The notes: generated by a model from the letters alone, not told the origin. A stretch of DNA of 64,000 nucleotides from Pseudoxanthomonas daejeonensis (GCF_010093205.1 NZ_PDWN01000010.1:62001-126000), one strand, 5' to 3'; positions 18,710-29,210 are shown, counted from the first letter of the stretch. Translations and numbers: made by a program.

Positions 18710-19858
18710 ATGAAAATCCGCGGACTCACCACCTACCACGCCGCACCACGCTGGCTGTTCGTCAAGGTCGAAACCGACGAAGGCATCAGCGGCTGGGGCG
18801 AGCCGGTGGTCGAAGGCCGTGCGCGCACGGTCGAGGCCGCGGTGCACGAGCTCGGCGAGTACCTGGTGGGCCGTGATCCGGCGCGGATCAATGATCTCTG
18901 GCAGGTGCTGTACCGCGGCGGTTTCTATCGCGGCGGTCCGGTACTGATGAGCGCCATCGCCGGCATCGACCAGGCGCTGTGGGACATCAAGGGCAAGGCG
19001 CTGGGCGTGCCGGTGTACCAGCTGCTCGGCGGCCTGGTCCGCGACCGCATGAAGACCTACCGCTGGGTCGGCGGCGACCGCCCGGCCGACCTGGTCGAGC
19101 AGATCCGCGCCTATCGCGCGCAGGGCTTCGACACCTTCAAGTTCAACGGTACCGAGGAAATGCGCCTGGTCGACAGCCCGCGCGCGATCGATGCGGCGCT
19201 GGCCAAGGTCGCCGCGGTGCGCGACGCCTTCGGGGATTCGGTCGACTTCGGCATCGATTTCCACGGCCGGGTCGGTGCGCCGATGGCGCGCGTGCTGCTG
19301 CGCGAACTGGAACCGTACAAGCCGCTGTTCGTCGAAGAACCCGTGCTCCCGGAGCAGGCCGAGTACTACCCGCGCCTGGCCGCGGCCAGCGCGATCCCGC
19401 TGGCTGCCGGCGAACGGATGTATTCGCGCTTCGAGTTCAAGCGCGTGCTCGAGGCCGGCGGCGTGTCGATCCTGCAACCGGACCTGTCGCACGCCGGCGG
19501 CATCACCGAATGCCTGAAGATCGCGGCGATGGCCGAGGCGTACGACGTCGCCCTGGCGCCCCATTGCCCGCTGGGACCGGTGGCGCTGGCCGCGTGCCTA
19601 CACGTGGACTTCGTCGCGCACAACGCGGTGCTGCAGGAACAGAGTATCGGCATCCACTACAACCAGGGCGCCGACCTGCTCGACTACGTGGTCAACCGGG
19701 ACGACTTCGCCTGCGACAACGGCGATATCCGCGCCCTGCCCCTGCCTGGCCTGGGCGTGGAGATCGACGAGGAACGCCTGCGCCACGCCCACGCCAATCC
19801 ACCGGACTGGCGCAATCCGCTCTGGCGCCATGCGGACGGCAGCGTCGCCGAGTGGTAG
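18710..19858 (+). CDS. dgoD: D-galactonate dehydratase
   Basis: Converts D-galactonate to 2-keto-3-deoxygalactonate. The protein is 382 aa, the exact length usual for DgoD of the enolase superfamily (mandelate racemase subgroup). [20 protein letters not shown] marks the capping domain. Barrel signatures include DFHGRV (metal Asp and catalytic His), LFVEEPV and AAGERMYSR (metal-ligand Glu residues), and [13 protein letters not shown] near the end with the second catalytic His. The gene follows dgoA by 10 bp and precedes the lactonase gene by 10 bp, so it is co-transcribed. Galactonate is expected to come from galactose freed by the nearby GH35 enzyme. Confidence 0.95.
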   Translation: MKIRGLTTYHAAPRWLFVKVETDEGISGWGEPVVEGRARTVEAAVHELGEYLVGRDPARINDLWQVLYRGGFYRGGPVLMSAIAGIDQALWDIKGKALGVPVYQLLGGLVRDRMKTYRWVGGDRPADLVEQIRAYRAQGFDTFKFNGTEEMRLVDSPRAIDAALAKVAAVRDAFGDSVDFGIDFHGRVGAPMARVLLRELEPYKPLFVEEPVLPEQAEYYPRLAAASAIPLAAGERMYSRFEFKRVLEAGGVSILQPDLSHAGGITECLKIAAMAEAYDVALAPHCPLGPVALAACLHVDFVAHNAVLQEQSIGIHYNQGADLLDYVVNRDDFACDNGDIRALPLPGLGVEIDEERLRHAHANPPDWRNPLWRHADGSVAEW

Positions 19859-19868
19859 AACGTCAGCG

Positions 19869-20789
19869 ATGGACCCTCCTGTCGCCGCCGCCCATCTGAT
19901 CGTCTCCTCGCGCTGCGCGCATGGCGAAGGCGTGCTGTGGTGCGAGCGCCGCCAGGCGCTTTTCTGGGTGGACATCGACGGCGCCCGGCTGTGGATGCAC
20001 TCGCCAGCCGACGGAGCCACCCGCAACTGGTCGCTACCCGACCGGCCAGGCTGCATCGCCCTGGCCACCTCCGGCGAACTGCTGCTGGTCCTGGCCAAGG
20101 CGATGTTCCGCGCCGACCTGGATGCGGCGCTCGGCGCGGAAGCCACGACGCTCGCCCTGTCGCACCTGGCTGACGTCGAACCGAACGAGCCGCGCACGCG
20201 CAGCAATGACGGCCGCGCTGACCGCCATGGCAACTTCGTGTTCGGGACCATGGACGAATCGCCGGAGAAATCGCCCATCGGGAATTTCTACCAGTACTCC
20301 GCCGCGCATGGACTGCGCAGGTTGCCGCTGCCCGGCGCGGCGATCCCCAATTCGATCTGCTTTTCCCCCGACGGACGCACGCTCTACTTCTGCGACTCGA
20401 TGCAGGACGTGATCCAGCGCTGCGACTACGAACCGGACGCCGCATGGACCGGCATGCCGCATCCGTTCGCCCGGGTCGATCCCGCGGGCGGTGCCGCCGA
20501 CGGCTCGGCCCTGGATGCCGGGGGCGGGCTGTGGAACGCACGCTGGGGAGGCGCCCGCGTCGTCCGCCACGCGCCCGATGGGAACATCGACCGGGTTTTC
20601 CCGGTGCCGGTGCCACAGCCGTCGTGCTGCACGATCGGTGGAGCCGGCCTGGACACGCTGTACGTGATCACTTCGCCGCAGGGCCTGGACGACGCGGCAC
20701 GCGAGGCCTTCCCCGAGTCCGGCAGCCTGTACGCGATACCCCTCGGCCGCGCATGCGGCCTGCCCGAAAGTCGCGTGGCATTGCCATGA
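19869..20789 (+). CDS. SMP-30/gluconolactonase-family sugar lactonase
   Basis: Probably hydrolyses D-galactono-lactone to D-galactonate ahead of DgoD. The protein is 306 aa, a six-bladed propeller of the SMP-30 family. HGEGVLWCERRQALFWVDI carries the metal-ligand Glu (CAHGEG), RSNDGRADRHGNFVFGTM the Asn/Asp ligand, and PNSICFSPDGRTLYFCDS a further ligand Asn and Asp. It has no signal peptide, so it is cytoplasmic. The stop overlaps the dgoK start (ATGA). The start is set at MDPPVAAAHL, 10 bp after dgoD; longer upstream readings overlap dgoD. Lactone specificity is inferred from the operon. Confidence 0.88.
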   Translation: MDPPVAAAHLIVSSRCAHGEGVLWCERRQALFWVDIDGARLWMHSPADGATRNWSLPDRPGCIALATSGELLLVLAKAMFRADLDAALGAEATTLALSHLADVEPNEPRTRSNDGRADRHGNFVFGTMDESPEKSPIGNFYQYSAAHGLRRLPLPGAAIPNSICFSPDGRTLYFCDSMQDVIQRCDYEPDAAWTGMPHPFARVDPAGGAADGSALDAGGGLWNARWGGARVVRHAPDGNIDRVFPVPVPQPSCCTIGGAGLDTLYVITSPQGLDDAAREAFPESGSLYAIPLGRACGLPESRVALP

Positions 20790-21685
20790 TCGCGATCGAC
20801 TGGGGCGGCAGCAGCCTGCGCGCCTATCGCCTGGACAGCGAGGGCGGCGTGCTCGAGCGGCGCCGCGGCAACGAAGGTGCCCTCGCCTGCAACGGCCGGT
20901 TCGGCAGGGTGCTGGGCGCGCTGATCGGCGACTGGGACGATCCTCTGGTGGTGATGGCCGGCATGGTCGGCGCCCGCGGCGGCTGGATCGAAGTGCCGTA
21001 CGTGCAATGCCCCGCCGACCTTGGAGCGCTGGCCGCCGGCATGCTGCGGCTGGACGCGTCGCGCGAATCGCCTGCATTGGCCAAGCGCACGCTGTGGTGC
21101 GTGCCCGGCATGGCCGACCGCAGCATGCCCGCCGGCGACGTCATGCGCGGCGAAGAGACCCAGATCGCCGGCCTGGTCGACCTGCTGGGCAAAGGCGCGC
21201 ACACGCTGTGCCTGCCGGGTACCCACAGCAAGTGGGTACAGGTGCGCGACGGCGCGATCGCGCATCTTTCCACCGCCATGACCGGCGAGCTGTACGCGCT
21301 GCTGCGCTCGCACAGCATCCTCGGGCGCGGCATGCCCGAGGGCGAGCCGGCCTTCGACACCGGTGCGTTCGACGCCGGACTGGCCTGCAGCCGCGATCCG
21401 GGCGGCGGCCTTCTCCATGACCTGTTCGGCGTGCGCACCGCGCTGCTGTTCGGCCGTTTCCAGCCGCAGGCGCTGGCCTCCTACCTGTCGGGAATGCTGG
21501 TCGGGCACGAACTGCAGGCCGCACTCGCCGGCTTCGCGGGGCCGGTCCACCTGGTCGGCAGCGAAACCCTGGTCGAGCGTTACGCGCATGCGCTCCAGGA
21601 GCGCGGCGTCGGCGTCCATCGGCACCCCGAAGAACTCGCCGCGACGGGGATGTTCCGCCTGGCAAGGGCCCGCGGCCTGGCCTGA
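20786..21685 (+). CDS. dgoK: 2-dehydro-3-deoxygalactonokinase
   Basis: Phosphorylates 2-keto-3-deoxygalactonate at C6 to supply DgoA. The protein is 299 aa, beginning [17 protein letters not shown], the phosphate-binding start of this ASKHA-fold kinase. [28 protein letters not shown] and [14 protein letters not shown] match the DgoK family. The start overlaps the lactonase stop as ATGA. It is the last operon gene; galactose 1-dehydrogenase, the first enzyme of the route, is not present here, so galactose oxidation must be encoded elsewhere. Confidence 0.93.
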   Translation: MIAIDWGGSSLRAYRLDSEGGVLERRRGNEGALACNGRFGRVLGALIGDWDDPLVVMAGMVGARGGWIEVPYVQCPADLGALAAGMLRLDASRESPALAKRTLWCVPGMADRSMPAGDVMRGEETQIAGLVDLLGKGAHTLCLPGTHSKWVQVRDGAIAHLSTAMTGELYALLRSHSILGRGMPEGEPAFDTGAFDAGLACSRDPGGGLLHDLFGVRTALLFGRFQPQALASYLSGMLVGHELQAALAGFAGPVHLVGSETLVERYAHALQERGVGVHRHPEELAATGMFRLARARGLA

Positions 21686-21762
21686 CCACTGCACGCGGGG
21701 CGACGCGGGCCGGCCGCTGGACTAGAATGTCGCGCCTGTTCTTCCGTTCTACGGCCGCCTCC

Positions 21763-22086
21763 ATGCCCTTCGTCGTTACCGAGAACTGCATCAAGTGCAA
21801 GTACACCGACTGCGTGGAGGTGTGCCCGGTCGACTGTTTCCACGAAGGTCCCAACTTCCTGGTGATCGACCCGGACGAGTGCATCGACTGCACCCTTTGC
21901 GAGCCGGAGTGCCCGGCCAACGCGATCTATCCGGAAGACGACGTGCCTGCAGGGCAGGAAGGCTTCGTCGCCTTGAACGCCGAGCTGTCCCGTGGCTGGC
22001 CGGTGATCACCGTGCGCAAGGAGCCGATGGCCGATGCGGCGGACTGGGACGGCAAGCCCGACAAGCTGCCCTTCCTGGAGCGCTAG
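21763..22086 (+). CDS. fdxA: 7Fe-8S ferredoxin
   Basis: A small cytoplasmic electron carrier of 107 aa binding one 3Fe-4S and one 4Fe-4S cluster. Cysteines are arranged as [17 protein letters not shown] (residues 9-25) and [11 protein letters not shown] (40-50), with the C-terminal extension typical of Azotobacter-type Fdx[10 protein letters not shown] is the conserved family start; 12 upstream in-frame residues are excluded. A good -10 candidate (TAGAAT at 21723) lies 34 bp upstream, but no clear -35 is visible. It stands alone and converges on the bamC-like gene through a shared terminator. Confidence 0.93.
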   Translation: MPFVVTENCIKCKYTDCVEVCPVDCFHEGPNFLVIDPDECIDCTLCEPECPANAIYPEDDVPAGQEGFVALNAELSRGWPVITVRKEPMADAADWDGKPDKLPFLER

Positions 22087-22142
22087 GCGGCTGGCAACGG
22101 GACGCGAGACGCCGGCTGCTCCGGCGGCGGGACCGGACAAAA

Positions 22143-22170
22143 CAAAAGGCGCCCGAGGGCGCCTTTGTCT
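22143..22170. terminator. Bidirectional terminator between fdxA and the bamC-like gene
   Basis: Stem AAAGGCGCCC/GGGCGCCTTT with a 2-base loop, flanked by A-rich sequence on the left and TTTGT on the right. It can terminate both converging genes. Confidence 0.8.
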
Positions 22171-22197
22171 TGCCGCCGCCGAAAACGGCGGGTGGGG

Positions 22198-22722
22198 TCA
22201 GCGCTTGGCCAGTTCGGCCTGCAACGCCGCGATCACCTTGAGCGGCTGTTCGCTGGTGGACGGCAGGCCACGCGGATCGACCGCGGACACGTAGGCGCCG
22301 CCTTCCACCGCGACAACGCGGACCAGGAAATCCACGCCCTGGTAGCCGACGTCGTAGGTGCCCAGCAGTTCCGCCCGGCTGGCGATGGTCAGGCCTTCGA
22401 TGCCTTCGAGCGCAGTACCGACCTGGGCGAACACCTGGTCACGGCTCCCCGCGACAGTGAAGCCGCTCGGCGACGCGGCCGGGGCGGCCGCCGGGGCAGC
22501 CTGCGGACGCGGCGTACCGCCGACCGGCGGCAACGCCATCGCTCCGGACGTGTCCGGCAGGTTCAGGTCCGGCGGCACTTCCAGCGGACGCTGCTCGGCG
22601 GCAACGGCGTAGTCCCCCTTGGGGCCCTTGCTGAACCACGAGCAGCCACCCAGCAAAGCGACCACGGTGAAAGCCGAGAGCACGGCCGTGGTGGCGCGGG
22701 CGACGCGGTGAGTATTGGACAT
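22198..22722 (-). CDS. bamC: BamC/NlpB-like outer-membrane assembly lipoprotein
   Basis: A lipoprotein of 174 aa, a short version of BamC, the accessory subunit of the outer-membrane protein insertion complex. The signal peptide ends in a lipobox (ALLGGC). A proline/alanine-rich unstructured segment follows (EVPPDLNLPDTSG, the BamC lasso-type region), then one compact domain. Escherichia BamC has two helix-grip domains; here only one seems present. It lies 23 bp downstream of dapA, the same dapA-bamC order as in E. coli, and that synteny supports the call. Two adjacent ATGs exist; the second has better spacing from GGAG. Confidence 0.72.
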   Translation of the reverse strand: MSNTHRVARATTAVLSAFTVVALLGGCSWFSKGPKGDYAVAAEQRPLEVPPDLNLPDTSGAMALPPVGGTPRPQAAPAAAPAASPSGFTVAGSRDQVFAQVGTALEGIEGLTIASRAELLGTYDVGYQGVDFLVRVVAVEGGAYVSAVDPRGLPSTSEQPLKVIAALQAELAKR

Positions 22723-22745
22723 CATGTTCTCCGGAAGTGTCTGGA

Positions 22746-23654
22746 TCAGGCCGCGAGCGATTCGCTGCCAGGGTGTGATTGGAGTTGGTGCAGCAGCGCG
22801 AGGATGCGATCGGCCTCGTCCTGGTGGCGCGCAGAGAGCGGCAGCAGGGGCAGGCGCAGGCCCTGGCCGTAGCCCAGCCGTCGCAGCAGGGCCTTGACCG
22901 GGATCGGATTGGATTCGACGCCGCAGAATTCGTGGAGCGGGGCCAGCCGCCCGTCCCATGCACCGGCAGCCTCCGCGTCGCCGCCGCGCGCCAGGTCACA
23001 CAGGCGCCGATAGGCCGCCGGAGCCACGTTCGATCCGACCGAGACCAGGCCGTCGGCACCGGCAAGCATCGCCTCGCGGGCGCTGCCGTCGTCGCCGCTC
23101 AGGACGCGGAAACCGGGACCGCGCAGCGCGACCAGCGCCGACACGCGTACCGGATCGGAGACCGCTTCCTTGATCCCGACGATGCGCTCGTGCGAGGCCA
23201 GTTCGGCCACCGTGGCGGGCAACAGGTCGCCGCTGGTGCGCCCGGGCACGTTGTAGAGCACCACCGGCAGCCCGCCCTCCTCGGCCACGGCACGGTAGTG
23301 CGCGAGCAGGCCGTCCTGGGTCGGTCGCACATAGGGCGGCGTCACCACGAGCGCCACGTCGGCGCCGGCAGCAGCGGCACGACGAGTCTGTGCGACGGTC
23401 TGCGCAGTGCCGGACAGGCCGGTCCCGGCGAGCACCGGCACGCGGCCGGCCACGGTCTCCACCGCGACGCGCAACAGGGTGTCGTATTCGGCCTGCTCGA
23501 GCATCGAGGCTTCGCCGGTGGACCCGGCGACCACCACGGCTTCGGCGCCCGCGGCCAACTGCCACTCCAGCAGCCGGCGCCAGGCGTCGAGGTCCAGTGC
23601 GCCGCCCTCGTCGAACGGGGTCGCCAGCGCGGTGATCAGGCCGGTGGGATGCAA
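22746..23654 (-). CDS. dapA: 4-hydroxy-tetrahydrodipicolinate synthase
   Basis: Condenses pyruvate with aspartate semialdehyde, the first committed step to lysine and diaminopimelate for peptidoglycan. The protein is 302 aa, a TIM barrel with GSTGEAS (Thr46), PPYVRP (Tyr108), [10 protein letters not shown] (Tyr134) and the Schiff-base Lys162 in GIKEAVSD. All catalytic residues are in place. It is followed by the bamC-like gene, probably on one transcript, and is divergent from gcvR. Confidence 0.96.
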   Translation of the reverse strand: MHPTGLITALATPFDEGGALDLDAWRRLLEWQLAAGAEAVVVAGSTGEASMLEQAEYDTLLRVAVETVAGRVPVLAGTGLSGTAQTVAQTRRAAAAGADVALVVTPPYVRPTQDGLLAHYRAVAEEGGLPVVLYNVPGRTSGDLLPATVAELASHERIVGIKEAVSDPVRVSALVALRGPGFRVLSGDDGSAREAMLAGADGLVSVGSNVAPAAYRRLCDLARGGDAEAAGAWDGRLAPLHEFCGVESNPIPVKALLRRLGYGQGLRLPLLPLSARHQDEADRILALLHQLQSHPGSESLAA

Positions 23655-23802
23655 AGCAGGTTTCGCTGTGGTTTCCGCGGCGCACGCGTGTCGCGCAGGC
23701 CGGTTTTCGGGGAGGCCCGATCATACTTGCGGCGCGAAAGCACGGGCAAGTATGCTGCTCTCGGCGGCGGGCCAAGCCCCGTCCGCCATTCAGCCTCTCG
23801 CA

Positions 23803-24378
23803 ATGCCGGAAGCCTCCTTGACCGATACCCCGCCCCGGCCTTCGCCGAACGAAAACCACCTCCTGATCAACGCCTATATGACGCATCCGGAGTCGCCGCT
23901 GCTCGCGGTGACGCGCCGTATCGCCGACAGCGGTTGCAACCTGGTGGACGCGCGCCTGGCGACAGTGGGCCGCGACGTGTCGATGACCGCGCTGGCGACC
24001 GGTTCCTGGGACGCGGTGGCCAAGCTCGAAGCCATGCTCGGCCGCCTCGAGCGCGAGGACGGCTTCAAGCTCAACTGGTACCGGACCGCGGCCAAGCAGA
24101 GCCAGTCCAACCTGCTGCCCTACATCGTCGAGGTGGTGGCCGCGGACAAGCCCGGCATCCTGTTCCAGCTGGCCGATTTCTTCGACCGGCAGGGCATCAC
24201 CATCGAGAACCTGCAGAGCACCCGTTACCGGGCGATGCAGACCGGCGCGGAGATGTTCTCGGCGCAGGTGACCATTGGCGTGCCGGCGAACATGCACATC
24301 GCCGCGCTGCGCGACGATTTCCTCGAGTTCTGCGACCACCTGAACCTCGATGCGATCATGGACCCGATGAAGTTCTGA
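23803..24378 (+). CDS. gcvR: Glycine cleavage system regulator, ACT-domain protein
   Basis: A cytoplasmic protein of 191 aa with two ACT domains (about residues 25-95 and 105-185; PYIVEVVAADKPGILFQLA opens the second). In E. coli GcvR binds glycine and antagonises the activator GcvA. Xanthomonadaceae have this protein next to bcp, but direct regulation of glycine cleavage is inferred from the family only. The start chosen is MPEASLTDTPPRP; the long upstream in-frame extension overlaps dapA on the other strand and was excluded. bcp follows after 22 bp. Confidence 0.85.
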   Translation: MPEASLTDTPPRPSPNENHLLINAYMTHPESPLLAVTRRIADSGCNLVDARLATVGRDVSMTALATGSWDAVAKLEAMLGRLEREDGFKLNWYRTAAKQSQSNLLPYIVEVVAADKPGILFQLADFFDRQGITIENLQSTRYRAMQTGAEMFSAQVTIGVPANMHIAALRDDFLEFCDHLNLDAIMDPMKF

Positions 24379-24400
24379 GCAGGAGCACGATGTCGGCACG

Positions 24401-24877
24401 ATGAAACACGGCAAGCTCGATCGCGCGACCCTCAACCTGCCGCTGGCCCTGTCCGGCGGCCGCAGTGCCACCCTCGCCGATTTCGCCGGCCGCTGGCTGG
24501 TCCTCTACTTCTATCCGAAGGACAGCACGCCCGGCTGCACCACCGAGGGCCTGGACTTCAACGCGCTGTTGCCGCAGTTCGCGAAACTGGACGCCGACGT
24601 GCTTGGCGTGTCCCGCGACTCGGTCAGGTCGCACGACAATTTCTGCAGCAAGCAGGGGTTCGCCTTCCCGCTGGTCAGCGACGGGGACGAGGCGCTCTGC
24701 CGCGCCTTCGACGTCATCCACGAAAAGAACATGTACGGGCGCAAGGTGCTGGGCGTGGTCCGCAGCACCTTCCTGATCGCACCCGACGGCCGCATCGCCC
24801 AGGAGTGGCGCGGCGTGAAAGTCCCCGGCCACGCGCAGGCCGTGTTCGATGCACTGAAGGCCCAAACCGCGCAGTGA
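24401..24877 (+). CDS. bcp: Thioredoxin-dependent peroxiredoxin (Bcp/PrxQ)
   Basis: Reduces hydrogen peroxide and organic peroxides in the cytoplasm. The protein is 158 aa with a thioredoxin-like fold. The peroxidatic Cys46 sits in YPKDSTPGCTTEGLDF, the PrxQ motif. There is no Cys five residues later; Cys82 (HDNFCSKQGF) in the next helix is the candidate resolving cysteine. It is likely in an operon with gcvR. Confidence 0.94.
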   Translation: MKHGKLDRATLNLPLALSGGRSATLADFAGRWLVLYFYPKDSTPGCTTEGLDFNALLPQFAKLDADVLGVSRDSVRSHDNFCSKQGFAFPLVSDGDEALCRAFDVIHEKNMYGRKVLGVVRSTFLIAPDGRIAQEWRGVKVPGHAQAVFDALKAQTAQ

Positions 24878-25016
24878 CCGCCATCGCCGCCACCCTCCCC
24901 CGTCGCCCTGCCCCGCAGGCCGCGACGGCTCGCCCCTGTCCGGCGCATGCGCAGGTCCGGCATGCGTCGCCCCGTCATCCACTTCGACGCCACGCCCCAC
25001 CCACCAGGAAGCCACG

Positions 25017-26417
25017 ATGACACGAGGCAAGCGCATCTACGTGCTGGATACCAACGTGCTGATGCACGATCCGACCGCGCTGTTCAAGTTCGAGGAGCAC
25101 GACGTCTACCTGCCGATGCAGGTCATCGAGGAGCTGGACAACGCCAAGAAGGGCACGTCCGAAGCCAGCCGCAACGCGCGCCAGGTCAGCCGTTTCCTCA
25201 ACGAACTCGTGCAGGCCTCGGGCCTGGACAACCTCGAGGACGGCATCCCGCTGGCGCAGCCGCAGGGCGTGCAATTGCGCGGCCGGCAGAGCGTCGGCCT
25301 GCTGCGTTTCCAGACCAGCCATTTCGAAGCCGGCAAGAGCTTCGGCGCGGTGATCCCGGACAACGCGATCCTGGGCGCGATCCTGGCGCTCAAGGAGCAG
25401 ACCCCGGCCGACATCCCGGTGGTGTTCGTCTCCAAGGACATCAACCTGCGGATCAAGGCGGCCATCGCCGGGATCGTGTCGGAGGATTACGAGAACGACC
25501 GCGCGCTGGACGATTTCAGCCTGCTGTTCACCGGCGCGACCGAACTGCCCGAGGATTTCTGGGAGCGCCACCGCGACGACCTGCGCTCGTGGTCGGACAA
25601 GGGCCGCACCAGCTACGAGGTCGCACCGCGCGAGGACGAGGACTGGCATCCGAACCAGTACCTGTACCTGCCGGGCGAGGACGAAGTCGAACTGCGCGTG
25701 GCGAAGATCGATGGCGGCAAGGCCACCCTGGCGCTGGTCGACGACTTCCGCGGCGGCCAGCACGCGGTGTGGGGCATCACCGCGCGCAACCGCGAGCAGA
25801 ACTTCGCGCTCAATGCGCTGATGGATCCGGACATCGACTTCGTCACCCTGCTCGGCACCGCCGGCACCGGCAAGACCCTGCTGGCGCTGGCCGCCGGCCT
25901 GGCCCAGACCATGGACCAGCAGCGCTACCGCGAGATCATCATGACCCGCGCCACGGTGAGCGTCGGCGAGGACATCGGCTTCCTGCCCGGCACCGAGGAA
26001 GAAAAGATGACCCCGTGGATGGGCGCGCTGACCGACAACCTGGAAGTGCTCACCCACAACCAGGAAGGCGGTGCCTGGGGCCGGGCGGCGACCAACGACC
26101 TGCTCGCCTCGCGGATCAAGATCCGCTCGATGAACTTCATGCGCGGCCGCACCTTCCTCTCCCGCTACCTGATCCTGGACGAGGCGCAGAACCTCACCCC
26201 CAAGCAGATGAAGACCCTGATCACGCGCGCCGGCCCCGGCACCAAGATCGTGTGCCTGGGCAACGTGGAGCAGATCGACACCCCGTACCTGACCGAGACC
26301 ACCTCGGGCCTGACCTACGCGGTGGACCGCTTCAAGAACTGGCCGCACAGCGCGCACATCACCCTGCGCCGCGGCGAGCGTTCGCGCCTGGCCGACTTCG
26401 CTTCGGAAGTACTTTGA
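25017..26417 (+). CDS. PhoH-family protein: PIN RNase fused to PhoH ATPase
   Basis: A PIN-PhoH fusion of 466 aa, a group related to the mycobacterial PhoH2 RNA helicase-nuclease. The N-terminal PIN domain (about 5-150) starts YVLDTNVLMHDP with acidic active-site residues Asp11 and Glu38/39. The C-terminal ATPase has Walker A GTAGTGKTLL (about residue 280) and Walker B YLILDEAQNL (about 383). It is a cytoplasmic protein whose exact cellular role in proteobacteria is not settled. The preceding 140 bp show no regulatory motif I can name. Confidence 0.92.
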   Translation: MTRGKRIYVLDTNVLMHDPTALFKFEEHDVYLPMQVIEELDNAKKGTSEASRNARQVSRFLNELVQASGLDNLEDGIPLAQPQGVQLRGRQSVGLLRFQTSHFEAGKSFGAVIPDNAILGAILALKEQTPADIPVVFVSKDINLRIKAAIAGIVSEDYENDRALDDFSLLFTGATELPEDFWERHRDDLRSWSDKGRTSYEVAPREDEDWHPNQYLYLPGEDEVELRVAKIDGGKATLALVDDFRGGQHAVWGITARNREQNFALNALMDPDIDFVTLLGTAGTGKTLLALAAGLAQTMDQQRYREIIMTRATVSVGEDIGFLPGTEEEKMTPWMGALTDNLEVLTHNQEGGAWGRAATNDLLASRIKIRSMNFMRGRTFLSRYLILDEAQNLTPKQMKTLITRAGPGTKIVCLGNVEQIDTPYLTETTSGLTYAVDRFKNWPHSAHITLRRGERSRLADFASEVL

Positions 26418-26476
26418 TCACGCCCGCCGCGCCCCCCGGGGGGGGCGGCGACCCCGCTCCGGATTCCATACCGACA

Positions 26477-26701
26477 ATGACTTTTCCAGTTCCCGGCGAA
26501 TGCCCGAAGTGCCACTCGCGGATGAAGGCCGGCTACCTGCTGGATCGCGGCTCCCACGGGCGCTTCGTCGCCGCATGGCCTGAAGGCGAACCGCGCCGAT
26601 CATTCTGGAGGGGGCTGAAACCGTCGGGCAAGTTGAACGAGACGCGCACCTGGCGCCGCGCCGGCTGCGGTTACCTGGAGTCCCACGCGCCCGTCTCCTG
26701 A
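26477..26701 (+). CDS. Small zinc-ribbon protein, function unknown
   Basis: A 74-aa protein with one CPKCHSRMKAGYLLD zinc-ribbon half and a later single Cys (AGCGYLE), resembling small DUF6487-type proteins often found in proteobacteria. It lies 60 bp after phoH on the same strand and 17 bp before the DUF1275 gene. The assignment rests on the CxxC pattern, the WPEGEPRRSFWRGL segment and its independence from other frames. No function can be stated. Confidence 0.6.
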   Translation: MTFPVPGECPKCHSRMKAGYLLDRGSHGRFVAAWPEGEPRRSFWRGLKPSGKLNETRTWRRAGCGYLESHAPVS

Positions 26702-26718
26702 CGGGCGCGGCCACGACC

Positions 26719-27426
26719 ATGGGCCTGCAACTGCCACGCTGGGTCTGGATCGGCGCGGTCACGCTGGCGTGCATTGCCGGCATGGTCAACGTGATCGGCT
26801 ACCTCGGCTTCGAGCACCAGGCGGTCAGCCACCTCACCGGCACGACCAGCCTGCTCGGCGCGGCGCTGGCCGAGGGCAACTGGCGTGCGGCCGGACACGT
26901 GTGGGGCGTGCTGATCGCGTTCTGCCTGGGGGCGACGGTGAGCGGACTGGTCATCCAGGACGGCACGCTGCGGCTGGGTCGCCGTTATGGCGTCGTCCTC
27001 GCCCTCGAATCGCTGTTGCTGGCCGCAGCGGTGCCGCTGTTCGTGCGCGAGCAGGTGCTCGGCGCGTGGCTGGCGGCGATGGCCTGCGGCCTGCAGAACG
27101 CGATGGTCACCACCTATAGCGGTGCGGCGGTGCGGACCACCCACCTGAGCGGCATGTTCACCGACCTGGGCATCGGCCTGGGCCATCTGCTCCGCGGCCT
27201 GCCTTTGCCGGTGCGACGGCTCACGCTCAGCGGGCTGATCATCAGCGGCTTCCTGGGCGGCGGCATCCTTGGCGCCTGGCTGTTCCGCCACCTGCAGTAC
27301 CACGCGCTGCTGATCCCCTCCGCACTCACCGGACTGACCGGGATCGGCTACGTCGCCTACCGGCAGGTAACACTGATGCGGCAGCGCCGACCTGACGAGA
27401 CGCGCCCCCCGCCCTCACCGGATTGA
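26719..27426 (+). CDS. DUF1275 (YoaK-like) membrane protein
   Basis: An inner-membrane protein of 235 aa with about six hydrophobic helices. Family signatures are AGMVNVIGYLGF, SHLTGTTSLLG and MACGLQNAMVTTYSGAAVRTT. DUF1275 members are poorly characterised and have been suggested to be transporters. It follows the zinc-ribbon gene by 17 bp, with a GTG/ATG-poor gap before thiD. Confidence 0.88.
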   Translation: MGLQLPRWVWIGAVTLACIAGMVNVIGYLGFEHQAVSHLTGTTSLLGAALAEGNWRAAGHVWGVLIAFCLGATVSGLVIQDGTLRLGRRYGVVLALESLLLAAAVPLFVREQVLGAWLAAMACGLQNAMVTTYSGAAVRTTHLSGMFTDLGIGLGHLLRGLPLPVRRLTLSGLIISGFLGGGILGAWLFRHLQYHALLIPSALTGLTGIGYVAYRQVTLMRQRRPDETRPPPSPD

Positions 27427-27477
27427 GCGGACGCCGGTAGCGGGCGCGCCGGTGGAGGGCCGGTGCACAATACCGGC

Positions 27478-28295
<818 letters not shown>

Positions 28296-28299
<4 letters not shown>

Positions 28300-29135
28300 G
28301 CATCGACCCTCTGGAAACACCGGTCGCAGCAGACGACGGCCATCGCTGGACGCTGCTGGCCCGGCTCCCCGCGCAACCGAAGGCCCGGTTGCTGTGGCTG
28401 CCGGCGCTGGGCGTGGCCGCCCGCCACTACCTGCCCTTCGCCGAGGCGCTGGCTACGCGGGGCATCGCCGTGCACCTGCACGAATGGCGGGGCAACGGCA
28501 GCAGTTCGCTGCGCCCTTCGCGCACGCAGGACTGGGGCTATCGCGAACTGCTGGAGCTGGACCTGCCCGCCAGCCTCGCCACGTTGCGCGGTGACGTACC
28601 GGTGCTGCTGGGCGGTCACAGCCTCGGCGGACAACTGGCCTGCTGCCTGGCCGGCCAGCATCCGGAGTCCTTCGCCGGCTTGTGGCTGGTCGCCTCCGGC
28701 ACTCCTTACTGGCGCAGCTTCCCGGCGCCGCGCGGCTGGGTGCTGCCGCTCGTGTACCGCTTCCTGCCCTGGCTGGCGCAGCGACAGGGCGTACTGCACG
28801 GCCGCAGGCTCGGCTTCGGTGGTACCGAGGCGCGTGGCCTGATCAAGGACTGGGCCCGGGTCGGGCTGGTCAACCGCTATGCCGCAGCCGGCATGGGTGC
28901 GGACCTGGAAGCGGACATGGCGCGCTTCACCGGACCGGTGCGCGGCATCGTCCTGCGTGCCGACTGGCTCGCGCCGCGCTCGTCGCTTCAGGCCCTGCTG
29001 GCCAAGTTGCGCCATGCCCCGGCCACGGTCGCGGAGCTGGATCGCCACGCCCTGCAGGCCCCGGCCGATCACTTCAGCTGGATGAAGCAGCCGGCCGCCG
29101 TGGCTGCGGCCTTGGCCTCTCCATCACCCGCGTGA
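28296..29135 (+). CDS. Alpha/beta hydrolase, COG4757-like
   Basis: A cytoplasmic serine hydrolase of 279 aa with no recognised substrate. The nucleophile elbow is GGHSLGGQLA (Ser109); HEWRGNGSS is the oxyanion-side strand loop. DHFSWM near the C-terminus supplies the probable catalytic His. It is translationally coupled to thiD by ATGA overlap, but a thiamine role is not implied by its sequence. Confidence 0.82.
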
Positions 29136-29166
29136 TCGCGCCCCGAACTTTCGATCACACAAATGA

Positions 29167-29195
29167 TTGACGGCCGCCCGAAGGGCCATCATAAT
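29167..29195 (+). promoter_or_regulatory. Sigma-70 promoter of tRNA-Arg
   Basis: TTGACG (29167-29172), 17-bp spacer, CATAAT (29190-29195). A GC-rich discriminator (TCCGCG) follows, as in stringently controlled stable-RNA promoters. The mature tRNA begins 15 bp downstream. Confidence 0.8.
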
Positions 29196-29210
29196 TCCGC
29201 GTCTTGAAAT

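Noticed and set aside
23407-23802. Long N-terminal extension of gcvR
   Set aside because: It overlaps dapA and is low-complexity; the ACT-domain protein begins normally at 23803.
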